64,000 nt of DNA. It comes from Malachius bipustulatus (lineage: Eukaryota; Arthropoda; Insecta; Coleoptera; Melyridae). A program made the translations under genes and the position numbers. Shown here piece by piece: positions 43,244 through 53,859 of the stretch. Position 1 is the first letter of the stretch. The number at the start of each line of letters is the position of its first letter. The stretch lies in contig OU342638.1 in assembly GCA_910589415.1 (NCBI GenBank), positions 2,046,001-2,110,000 on the forward strand. The letters are read 5' to 3'. The notes beneath the pieces are model-generated. The model was not told where the DNA came from. It saw only the letters and a list, made by a program, of their open reading frames with translations, and did not search any database.

Positions 43244-45104
43244 TTTTTCATGGGTGGAGGGGAAATCCGCTATGGACACTCCGGATGTGGTTCTTCCTTC
43301 CAGAAGTAGTGCCGAACTCCTACCGGCTAAAACCCCTCCACTGGCCTGCCAACTCGCCTCGCAACCGCCGAAGCATCACTTCAGGGCGAGTCCGGGTATC
43401 TATCCAGTGGCTTCCCTGTTCCTCTCCTTTTGGACCATTTGGCTGATTAGGTTTCGTTGGTTGATCTTTGTCCCCAGCTTGTCTTCTAGATCCGTCCACC
43501 TTGGTTCCCACTTCCTATAGACAAATATTTTGTTTTCTGGGATGTTATCGCTCTGTTCGGCACAAAACCAGCACTCCCCCGTCACTGTCCCTCCTATCCT
43601 CCCTCCGTCTTTAGGAGTTGAAGCTCCCATGGCCCGTTAGGGCCCGGGTAATCCAATATCTGACCTCCCCGTGCTTCCTGTTGGTCCATCGCTGTAGTTC
43701 CGGGATCCAGGTGGGTGTCCACCTGCCCGTCGAGCTCCTCTGCCAGCGCTCCTGCCACCTGGTCATTAGTCTCGCTCTCGCTTCCTTCCGAATGTTTCTA
43801 ACATCATGGTCCCCCTGTTGAGTCTTGGCTTTGAATATCTCCTCCCGTTCTCTCGCCAGGAGGTCTATAGGATACTGATGTTATTACCAACAAGGCGTCC
43901 GTTGATACGATTCTGTATGCCGCCCCTACTCTCAGTGCCATCTTCCTTTGTGACGAAAGGAGCTTTTCGACCACCCATCTGTTCATCAGATCTTCGCCCC
44001 ATAGAGGATGTTCATCACCGAAGCAAGAATCCTTCTCGCTGACTCACCCGCTCCGCCCACGTTGGGTAATAATCTACTAATGGCGTTGGCGCATAAAGGG
44101 GCCTTTACCATTATTCGCCTAACATGGTCCGTGAAGGATCCCGATCGGTCAAGGGTCAACACCAAGCATCTTTTTAAGACTCTTTTTTGTACGGATTTTT
44201 GTGCTTCCAAGCGTGAACTCCATTTCCCCGATCCTTCTTTTGCCTACTATCATAATGGCCTCAGTCTTCTCGGGAGACAGGTTCAGGTCCTTGGATCTCG
44301 TCCATTCTTCGATTATTCTCAAGCAAGCGTCCACCTCAAGACGATCTAATTTCAATATTTTGTTCTCTCCTGTCGACTATCAGCCATCTGTCCCTCAAGT
44401 AGTCCCTCATCATATTCTGGAGGTAGGGAATGATACCTCTCCTCTCTAATTCATTGATTATGTGTCGCCAGCTGGCTGAGTTATCAAGGGTTATCAATAC
44501 CAGTATTTTCCTTGTCTTCAGTGTCGCTGTGTTTGCCGATTCTTATTCCTTCCTTATCTGGTCCAGCGCTTGGGTAGTGGGTCTTCCCTTCCTAAACCCG
44601 AACGGTTTGGAGACAGGTCACCCGTTGCTTATATTTCCTTCACGATGCGCCTGTTGAGAATCTTCTCGAAGATCTTCCCGATATGTACCAACAGACAGAT
44701 CACCGGCCGATAGGATGAGGGTTCGCCTTGCGGCTTCGAATCCTTCCTGATTACCCAGCAAACACCAGGACATGCTAAGCATGTAGCATACACATATAGC
44801 AGTGGTAGCATGTTACATCCCCATTAAAGTGCTCATGATGTCCATGGTAGGTGCTCAAGTACGAGTAATGTCAGCAACCTGCTAGCATTAGCGACACATG
44901 TCTGACACTCCACCCATAAACTTCTTGAGCACATTACTGATACACATGTCAAACATGTCTCCTAGACACATTAATGTCAGCAACAAGCACACACTATAGA
45001 CACATATCTGACACAGCACAGATGAAATATGTTGAGCACATTACTGATACATATGTCTAGCACGAAATGTACACACCTCACATAGACATACTATAGACTA
45101 TAGG

Positions 45105-46715
45105 TAGGTATAGAGTCCCGTGCGGTTGAGTACCCATCGGGCGCGTCCCCAGGTGGCGGATAGGGGGAAGGCCTTACAATGAGCGTAAGTGAGTAAGGTT
45201 AGCAGTGGTGATAAAGCTTGTCGGAGGTAAAATTCCAGACTGCTCAAAGCCCTGCCGCGGACCACCTCCCCCAACCTAGTTGTCGTGTCGTGACTAAAGG
45301 TCTGCACAGGGGTTATAACGATGCCGGAGAACGTCCGAACGTGGACTCTCCGAAAGACCGTAAAACTCTGTTGTCGAGGTTATATTTCGCGAACAGAGGA
45401 ATACGGGGGTCTAGGCTTTAACGCCTGGACCAAAAGGAGATAACCTTTAAAAACCTAAATCCTACGGCGGGAACCCAGGCTAAAAGGATGCGTGGCTGAA
45501 TAGTAGATCAGTCCCTTCTGGATTCAACCTCGAAGAAGTGGCGCACCTTCGAAAATAAATGCCTATACCATACGTATGGAGCTCTGCGTATGGTATTTCT
45601 TTAATAGCTCCATTACTCGTGGGCCATATGGACCAAGACACACCTAATTCAATGCAGACCTTACCTAAACCTAACTGGGGTGCTGTTCAAGCGACTAGAT
45701 GGGTAAAGGGCAGAGGGAGCAGAGAAGATGTAACTGAAAAAGCTTAGTAAACACCGGGTGAGATGGGCAGTTGGACTTCTAACAGAACACTGCCCACTAA
45801 TAAAACGTGGATCCTTTTGGACAGAAAACCTGACACAAAAGGCCAACAACTAATTATTCTCATGGGAAAAAACCTAAGGGAGAAAATAGAGCAACTTCAA
45901 TGCAGACCTTACCTAGGCCTAACTGGGGTGCTGTTCAAGCGACTAGGTGGGTAAAGGGCAGAGGGAGCAGAGAAGATGTATCTGAGAAACTTCAATGCAG
46001 ACCTTGCCTAGGCCTAACTGGGGTGCTGTTCAAGCGACTAGGTGGGAAAAGGGCAGAGGGAGCAGAGAAGATGTAACTGAAAAAGCTGAGTAAACACCGG
46101 CTGAGATGGGCAGTTGGACTTCTAACAGGACACTGCCCACTAATAAAACGTGAATCCTTTTGGACAGAAAACCTGACACAAAAGGTCAATAACTAATTTT
46201 CCTCATGGGAAAAAACCTAAGGGAGAAAATAGTGCAACTTCAATGCAGACCTTACCTAGGCCTAACTGGGGTGCTGTTCAAGCGACTAGGTGGGTAAAGG
46301 GCAGAGGGAGCAGAGAAGATGTAAATGAGCAACTTCAATGCAGACCTTGCCTAGGCCTAACTGGGGAGCTGTTCAAGCGACTAGGTGGGGAAAGGGAAGA
46401 GGGAGCATAGAAGATGTAACTGAAAAAGCTGAGTAAGCACCAGCTGAGATGGGCAATTAGACTTCTAACAGGACACTGCCCACTAATTACACCTCTCAAT
46501 AAAAGGAGTGAAGAATATCCCGGATTACAGGAGATGCGGGGTGGGGGAGGAAACCCCATACCACCTAACAAGCACCCATTGGACTCATACTGAAATACTT
46601 TCGGGAGATGGGACCGATGAGATAATTATCCAAAGGGGTACAATAAGCGCAAGCTTCAGTACAAGGGCTTTGAACCTACCCTAGAAGTAATAATAATAAT
46701 AATAATAATAATAAT
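45105..46715 (+). mobile_element. Deleted LINE composite: 5' leader, repeated 3' coding fragments, (AAT)n tail
   Basis: A GC-rich leader-like segment (45105-45560, 'gggcgcgtccccaggtggcg') is followed by several tandem copies of a block containing 'aatgcagaccttacctaggc' (starts near 45653, 45899, 45992, 46239 and 46336). Some copies include a frame reading LSKHRLRWAVGLLTGHCPL, which is like the C-terminal region of I/Jockey-type ORF2. It ends in (AAT)n at 46687-46715, the tail type of I-clade elements. Interpretation as a short internally deleted LINE with an expanded 3' part is inference. Confidence 0.5.
46687..46715. repeat. (AAT)n microsatellite, LINE tail
   Basis: About nine uninterrupted AAT/TAA units at the end of the LINE composite. 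Confidence 0.85.
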
Positions 46716-49599
46716 AGGTATAGAGTATAGAGTTTGTCCCCGCAGATAAATGAAACGACTCTTATAACAGATAAATAATTTCCATTTTGAATTTTAATTT
46801 TTTGCTTGATTAAAGACTTATTTCTAACATTATTATTTTTGCTTTGAAAAATAATCATGGATTGTAAATTAAAAAAAAAACATCTATTTTTCAGTGGAGT
46901 AAACTGTCTGTTTCAAGTAAATGCAATAAAAAGTTAAGTATTTAAAAAAGTTGTTAAGAATCAACATTTAGGTCTTTATACCAAATTTCATATTTTTGTT
47001 AAAAAAATTAAATTTATATAAGTACCTACCTATTTGTAAAATAAACATAAAATAAATGAAAAATCATATTTAGCCTTAAATTTTGGTATAAAGACCTTAA
47101 ATTGATTCTAAACAACTTTTTAAATAACTTTTTGTCGTATTTGCCAATAAATGACACTTTTTTAATTCACAGAAAACTAGAAGTTTTTCAAAATTTCCAA
47201 GACATACTTACTTGTTTTTTCACAATGAAAATAGTTAGTCTAACATACAATAATAAAAAATCTAATCTAAGACAATAATTAAAAAATAAAAAAAAATAAA
47301 ATAAAAAAAAAGTCTTTGACCAAGCAGAGCTGAACGCCAAAAAATTAAAATTCAAATCGAGAACTTTTTATCTTTTATAAGACTCTTTTCACCTATCCGG
47401 GAACACACTGTATAATAAATGATTAATGCACACAAAACATAATAAAAATAATATAATTTATTGAAAAATGTAAAACACTTCTAACATAATAATATGAATT
47501 ATTAAACATAAAAACATTTACAAAAATTATAAGAATCTACTAAATATTTTAGAAAACTCCAACTCGTAAGAATTCAAAATTAAAAGAACATAAGAAAAAT
47601 ACTGGTATTACAAAAAAAAACTATCTAAAGTAAAAAAAATTAAGTACTAATTTATCACATATTTAAAAAAAAAACAACCGGAAAAAATTGAAACTTAAAA
47701 GCGCATAAGAAAACATGCACTTAAATATTACAAAAATATTGAAAAATTTAAATATAAGTATGTATAAACAAAAATAAAAAATAAAAGCTTATAAAATAAT
47801 TTTAAAAATTCGAACTTCAGAGAATTCAAACTTAAAATAGCAGGTATAAAAACATAATTAAGACTTACAATAGGAGGTATAAAAAAAACTCAAAATGTAG
47901 AAAAGTAACACAAAAATAATTACTATATTTAGTTCATATTCTTCTTGCTTGAATGAGCTTGCTTTGAGTGATGCAGTCATTCACCACAATACGCAACTTC
48001 ATAGGGACACTAATTACATCTGAAACAAAAGGTTACTAATTCAGCACAATCAACATTTTTTTTAGATTGAATAGACATTATTGGTTGCAACTTGGTACAG
48101 AACTGAAAGATATGGTTCAACAAATGCATGAACCTTTACTTGGCATTAAAAAATTACATTAAGTTAGTACTTTTCTGTACAAAGTTGGAATCAACTTGAA
48201 GAAAACATTTGATAATTTTTATTGAAAAAAATAATAAAAAAAAAATATATTAAAATTAAAATAATTATAAAAAGTATTTTACGATCAATTTTATTGTAAT
48301 GATTATACTTTTTTAAAGTATTATTTTTAAGTTTTTTACATTTTTATACATTTTATGAGTGAACAAGGGACCAATAATCGGCCCCGAAACGTCTCAATTT
48401 TTTATAAAAATCTTTTGGAAAAATAATATATTTTTATCGAAGAACCTAACCCCAGATAAATTTAGAAGAAAAAAAAATCAACTTAAAGAAATACAAGCAC
48501 CCAAAATAGAAAAACACTGAATGAAACAATATTCTACGAAAAAAAAAACGAGAGTACAGACAATTATTAATAATTATAATAAAGAATAATTTCTTCATGT
48601 TTGATATTAGGCAACCTGCACCGAGTGAATTTTCATAAAAAAAGTTTATTCCTGCAAATATATACATCAGGGTCGTAATACCTACAATTTAAAACCATTT
48701 TGGATTTACGACTACACAATTAAAAATTTTCTATCAAAGCTGAAGTTTTTACTTAAGAACGCCCTATATTTGTTTTTGATAATTCTATTCTTACTCAAAC
48801 CAACTTGTTTAATGTAGGAAACGTGAATAAAAAAAAACAGTTTTTCAACCTGGAAATCACACAAAATTTTCAAATTTTATTTCTAGAACTTAACTACTTA
48901 CATATTTGAAAAAATCATTAGCAAATATGTAATTTCTTTGAAAATGCAAATTTTGAAAACTCAAAATGGGATAGATTGTTCACATACCTTTTATATCTGT
49001 GCCAATCAATGTGGTACTATTACACAGTTAGTGTTATTTCTTTGTATCAGCCAAGAACACTGCACAGCAAATCATCTTCAAAAATTCAATAAAACCAAAT
49101 CGTAGGTACCTACACAGGTAGGTAGTATTTGGGGCGGTTAGTTGGCCATGTATATTTACCCTGTAAATAAATTGTCTTAAGTAAAAGTCCCTCAATAAAA
49201 TTACAGATATAACAACTTACCTTAACAGACGGGAAGAGGAAAATTAAAATATCTTCTGTCTTTATTACTTGCTATTGAAGAAAAAAATAATAACACAGCT
49301 AACACTGCTAACAGTCACTTAGTGAAAACATGCGCGAATTAATACACAAATTACTTTTAGATGGTGTTATTCTGATATTTGATCGGTGAAACTTGGATAA
49401 AATTTAGCTGATTAGAATACAGGAACTCTCAAACTTGGAACACTGACACAGAGACATAAACGACATACACTGGCTGTGAGTTGTGAGTGGTCTGACGCCA
49501 GTTAACACATAAAACACAAAGGACAAAGGTATGCCTCGTTATAGTGTGCGGGAGACATCGCCGAGATGTGTTGTACTGGTGCTACTGTTACAACGCCAA
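46716..49599. other. AT-rich interior without genes
   Basis: Long A/T runs and no supported frame. It holds the foldback at 46925-47140 and a 'cggccccgaaacgtctc' motif at about 48390 that resembles the ends of Penelope-like elements, though no RT or GIY-YIG frame is present. Confidence 0.4.
46925..47140. repeat. AT-rich foldback (inverted repeat) of about 215 bp
   Basis: The arms contain 'ggtctttatacca' with 'aaaaagtta...aagttgtt..gaatcaa' on the left and the inverse on the right. About 60-base arms around an AT-rich centre. Probably a MITE. Confidence 0.65.
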
Positions 49600-49897
49600 A
49601 TATGTCTCAAGAGGATGTGTCAGACACATCAGATGCACGTAGACAAGAGACATCCTTTTCGCACTCAGAGGCGATATGCACAACATGTAACATGTCACAG
49701 AATGTTTGCTGGGTAGTACCACCACGGCTCTCTTCTACCTTGCAGGGAAGCTACCATTCCTGAGCAGTTCGTTGAACGTGCTCAGGATCCAATCCGTCAT
49801 CATGCGGTTGCGGTAACGTTTCATGAACTTAGATTCATTATAATGGGAGTGGCCGCATAGTTACTCTTATTATGGATCAATACACCCTAACTATCAA

Positions 49898-49935
49898 TGA
49901 CCTAACAGAGGTCAGGTTATGGTCAGGTCAGGACA
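49898..49935. repeat. Degenerate TCAGG units at the right edge of the array, both orientations
   Basis: 'aatgacctaac' is followed by 'ggtcaggttatggtcaggtc', so the units change strand here, unlike at the other junctions. Confidence 0.55.
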
Positions 49936-49956
49936 TCTCTTTTTTGAAAGAAGCAA

Positions 49957-49991
49957 TCACGATACACTTATTACTCGTGTAAGTGTATCGT
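49957..49991. repeat. Hairpin, 12-bp perfect stem
   Basis: cacgatacactt pairs with aagtgtatcgtg around an 11-base loop, just outside the mariner at 50002. Confidence 0.7.
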
Positions 49992-50169
49992 GGAAGCAAT
50001 ATACACTGTGTTGCATAGGAAAGGAAACATAGGGAAAACACAACAGGGAATTAGGGAATTAGTATTAGTAAGGATCCATTTATTCTTGCCAAAGTAATAT
50101 TGAATATTTATTTTTATATTTATTTTTTTATATTTTTTTCTGATATTCTCATTTGAATTTAAAATGTAA

Positions 50170-51190
50170 ACGACTGAAGAAGGAATACGAATTTTTGAAT
50201 GGGTATTGAGTGGTAATAGTTTGAGGAGAACAAGAGAACTGTTTAGTGTATATTTTGAAAACCGACCAATTCCATCCCTGAAAACTATAGACTTTTGGAG
50301 AAGTTTCGAGCAACTGATTGTGTTAGCATGGAGTGTAAAAGTAAGACGCCCAGAACTAAAAAGTATGCTAGATCAGGGAAAAGAAAATACACAGAGGAAG
50401 ATGAAATTGATGTCCTTGCTTGTGTGGTGGCCGACCCAAACATCAGTATACGAGAAATTGCAAGGACTTCAGGACTGGAAGCTACCTATGCATACAGGAT
50501 TCTGAAAAAACACAAGTACTTATCTTATAAATACTCCAGACCTCAACAGCTGTAGCCCCAAAATGCTAAAAATAGGATAAGATTTTGTGAAATAATGTTA
50601 GAGAGATGTAACCAAGATGACAACTTCTTAAGCTCAATTTGCTTCAGCGATGAAGCAGCATTCACACTTCACGGTGCACCGAGCTTACAGAATAATTATC
50701 GTCACCGCACCGAGAATCCTCAAGTATTCGTTGAAACTCAGTACCGTCAGAGTGTCAACGTTTGGGCTGGTATTTTCCGCAATTCAGTTGTGGGACCTTT
50801 TTTCATCGATGGACGATTGACGGGAGATGCTTACATGAACTTACTAGTCACTATAAGATTTGCCCTGCTTTAGCTGAATTGTCCGAGGACATTGAAACCG
50901 TATCATATATCAACATGATGGAGCTCCAGGACATTATGATGTGAATGTTAGGAATTTCCTAGATGCGACATTTGGAGGTTCATGGATAGGAAGGAAAGGA
51001 TCTATCGAATGGCCGCCGCGGTCTCCTGACTTAGCTCCGAATGATTTCTTTTAGGGGATATTTAAAGAATAAAATTTATTCCCAAAGACGTTACCCAAAT
51101 TTGCAATCACTAAAAGACAGTATTGTTAAAGCCTATTTTAATATACCACCTCCTCGTATGTTGAATAATGTTAGGAGACATTTTTTATAA
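50170..51190 (+). pseudogene. Mariner transposase, several frameshifts
   Basis: A helix-turn-helix region (RKYTEEDEIDVLACVVADPNIS, TSGLEATYAYRILKKH) is followed by the first Asp in ICFSDEAAFTLHG. The second is in the frame QHDGAPGHYDVNVRNF and the third in PDLAPNDFF. By eye about 41 residues separate the last two, as in the intact DD41D transposase at 17953. Breaks lie near 50290, 50555 (stop), 50870 and 51055, and there is no clear start codon. It ends RRHFL at 51190. Confidence 0.8.
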
Positions 51191-51349
51191 CAGATTAAGT
51201 TATTGTTTGATAGAAAACGGAAATTTGTTTGAACATCTAATTTAGATTTAGGTATAATGATGTTTATTATTGTTCCTTGAAATATTTCGTTTGTTATATT
51301 AAATTTTTATACATTTATCCAATGAGTATTTTTTTATTAACTCATCACT

Positions 51350-51484
51350 GTATCTATTCAGATTTATAATTATTTTTATTGAACCACTTATTTGATTATA
51401 TAATATATTTGATGAATTTTATTGGGATTTAAATTAGAACCTAAATCCCAATAAAATTCATCAAATATATTGTATCTATTCAGT
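51350..51484. repeat. Long palindrome with flanking 12-base direct repeats
   Basis: gtatctattcag is repeated at about 51350 and 51473. Between them is an inverted repeat of about 32 bases per arm (arms contain tttgatgaattttattggga) around about 10 central bases. It lies inside the decayed mariner, after the transposase. Confidence 0.7.
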
Positions 51485-51780
51485 TCCATCGAGTTCAGTT
51501 TGAACATTTTAGTGTGTAACAAATTATCACTTGGATCTTGGAATTATTATCAATCGCGATGTCCAAAACATTAATAATTACTACCTCCATGCCTCAATGA
51601 CAGATGGAATTATATAAACCAAAAAAACTCATTGTTATATGACTTGACCAAGAAAACGATGTAAACTCATTTCCATAGCAAGGGTTATCCAAAACTAGTC
51701 ACAAGGTCTCGCATGGATATATTAAATATTGCACCATACTAATTTCCCTATGTTTCCTTTCCTATGCAACACAGTGTATA

Positions 51781-52109
51781 AAATTATCTATACACCTGTT
51801 TTTATCTTAAAATCAGCGTATGTCGCTAGACAATTTTGCAGTTCTCCTGCTACGTCGTCCACGTCCGGGGCAATGGGGCATCGACTGCCCCCACGCTACG
51901 CTATTGGGGGCCCTCTTTCCTTTCATATTCATTATTGACTTTGCAAAGACTATTAAGAATTTTTCAAAATTTATTTATTTGTTACGTATTAGGGGCTATG
52001 ATGTATCGTTTATGTAAAAAATTACACTTTTAGTATATTAAGACATTTGACCGACAAGGCTCTAATTCATATGAAGGACATTTTTAACGCATATCTACAT
52101 AACTACATA
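51781..52109. other. Spacer without genes
   Basis: Includes a GC-rich patch at 51850-51915 of unknown origin; no supported gene. Confidence 0.3.
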
Positions 52110-53545
52110 CGGGCTATTTTCCCATGAAATGATATTAATAATATTATTTCACAAGCCAAATAAACTTACAACCACTTCCGACAGCTACAGACCGATCAGC
52201 CTGCTACCAACCATATCCAAAATACTAGAACGAGTACTCTGCAATCGATTAAATGACCATCTCAATGACGCCGACATTATACCCCCCATCAGTTTGGGTT
52301 CAGATCAAAGTACTCAACAACACATCAACGCAGGCTAACAGAAATAATAGTGTTTGGCTTTGAAAACAAACAGCACACCATCATAGCATTCTTAGACGTA
52401 GGTACAGCAAGCCTTCGATAAAGTTTGGAGGGAAGGTCTGATACACAAGCTTCACCGCGGTTAAATACACCAGGATATCTGCCAAGCATCATCTCATTCT
52501 TCCTAAAAGATAGAACTTTTTCTGTGAAAATTAACTCAAGCTTCACGCCCTACCACCCAATTCAAACAGGCATACCACAAGGCTCAGTTCTTGGACCAGT
52601 CCTATTTAATGTATACATGTATGACATTCCAGTACTCGAGAACGTTAGTATGCCGACGATACAGCTCTTATATCTAAAGACTATAACATTTACGCAGCCG
52701 CCAGCAAACTTCAGCAATCAGTCAACCAATTATCAGCTTGGTGCAAGCGATGGAAAATTAAACTGAACCCAAGTAAATGCGAAGCCAAAATATTTACCCT
52801 CTGAAGGCCGGCGACACCTGCAAATCGACAATATACCCGTCAAATGGAACCCCCACGATTAAGCAGTTAAATATCTCGGCGTTCATCTAGACCGAAGACT
52901 AACATTTGGCTTCGACATCAATAAGAAACTAAATGAATGTCATACGAACCTTTTGGTATACTCTATTTCCTATTATCAATAGAAAAGCAAAATTGAAACT
53001 TGAGTGCTCCAAACTTGATCTATAAGGCGGTGATCAGACCTATCGTCATGTATGCCTGCGTAATCTGGGGCACGGCTACAAAAACGCAAATTAAAAAAGT
53101 CCAAACCTTTCAAAACAAAGGTGCTACTCATAGCTTGTAACAGCCCCTGGTTTGTGAGAAACAAACAAATTCATAAAGAAACAGGAATTCCTCTTGTCGA
53201 TAACTATGTCCGACAGGCTGCTTCAAATTTTTTGAAATCTCTCAGCAACTCTGCTCCGGAGCAACTACTTCCAACTGAGTCAGAAATCGAATCACCCGAG
53301 CCCGATACTCAAGAAAAGGTTCCCCAAGACGTGTTATTGAACAATACTACTGAGAACGAAACTAGTGACAGTGATTAAAACAATACGTTGAGTGTCAAAC
53401 GCTTGCAACTGTTATGAATTTAAAAAACAACTATGAACACATGAACACGCTATTTATGTAAATGCTACACTATAAATTGTCAAAAATACTCTGTATAACA
53501 GTTTGTAATGTTGATCGGGTTCATCTACAATAAAATAATAAAAAA
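52110..53545 (+). pseudogene. Jockey-type LINE fragment (RT and C-terminus)
   Basis: Frames in several phases read SYRPISLLPTISKILERVL, IPQGSVLGPVLFNVY, a displaced YADDTALIS (about 52650), KLNPSKCEAKIF and GVHLDRRLTFGFDI. A C-terminal part (VMYACVIWGTATKTQI, then CNSPWFVRNKQIHKETGIP) ends in an acidic tail at a stop at 53378. The region after the stop is 3'UTR-like, ending near 'aataaaataataaaaaagaa'. At least five breaks; 5' truncated before the RT fingers. Confidence 0.82.
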
Positions 53546-53590
53546 GAACTGTATTATAGCAACCCGGTTCAATTTTTTTTACTCTTTTGT

Positions 53591-53770
53591 ATGACTGCCG
53601 GGATGTCTAAAATACTGTCTTCAGACATTTCCAATGTCGCCTATAATCCCAAAACGAAAACAAAAAATGTTTTTTATTTTCTAGAAGAAGATGACATTGA
53701 AGATCTTGATCGTGATTTGGAAAGTGATTTCGATGATAACGACGATGATTATGTGTCCAACAGTGACTAA
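53591..53770 (+). CDS. Small acidic open frame, 59 codons, unknown
   Basis: Starts MTAGMSKILSSD and ends in a strongly acidic run, LEEDDIEDLDRDLESDFDD, then VSNSD. AATAAA follows about 30 bases after the stop. I do not recognise it. It lies between two LINE fragments and may be the 3' exon of a transposon gene or a retrocopy remnant rather than a gene of its own. Confidence 0.3.
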   Translation: MTAGMSKILSSDISNVAYNPKTKTKNVFYFLEEDDIEDLDRDLESDFDDNDDDYVSNSD

Positions 53771-53859
53771 AAACACTCACTCATTTCGCATCTTGTATCT
53801 TCCAATAAACTTTTTTTTTTAATTTATCCCGGCTTCCTTTTTGTTCAATAATTTATTCA

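Larger units (their letters stand above)
44754..49713. mobile_element. 4.96 kb element with CCCAGCAAACA terminal inverted repeats
   Basis: Starts CCCAGCAAACACC and ends TGTTTGCTGGG, flanked by TA (44752-44753 and 49714-49715); removing it restores the E7 frame (VVLIRKDS). Both ends hold many GACACATGTC-like motifs (44780-45060 and 49600-49700). No transposase is seen. The interior is a LINE composite (45105-46715) and AT-rich DNA. Confidence 0.8.
43244..49838 (-). pseudogene. E7: decayed R1-clade ORF2, interrupted by a 4.96 kb element
   Basis: The 3' arms ggagggg (43256-43262) and cccctcc (43333-43339) are present. The C-terminal finger region reads CWFCAEQSDNIPENKIFVYR and has lost the final H/C spacing. 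Then come an RT thumb (LPNVGGAGESARRILASV at 44040), SPEKTEAIMIVGKRR (44270) and RT motif SSYRPVICLLVHIGKIFEKIL (44700). The frame enters the inserted element at 44754 and resumes at 49715 with WILSTFNELLRNGSFPAR, a stop codon, then KRAVVVLIRK. The 5' truncation is near 49838, followed by more TCAGG units. Many frame breaks. Confidence 0.8.
50002..51778 (+). mobile_element. Decayed mariner-type transposon with 36-bp terminal repeats
   Basis: 1,777 bp flanked by TA (50000-50001 and 51779-51780). The nearly perfect inverted ends begin TACACTGTGTTGCATAGGAA. One broken transposase lies inside. The long perfect termini contrast with the decayed gene. Confidence 0.88.

Noticed and set aside
48300..48425. 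Penelope-like element
   Set aside because: Only a short motif (ggccccgaaacgtc) resembles PLE ends; no RT or endonuclease frame is nearby.
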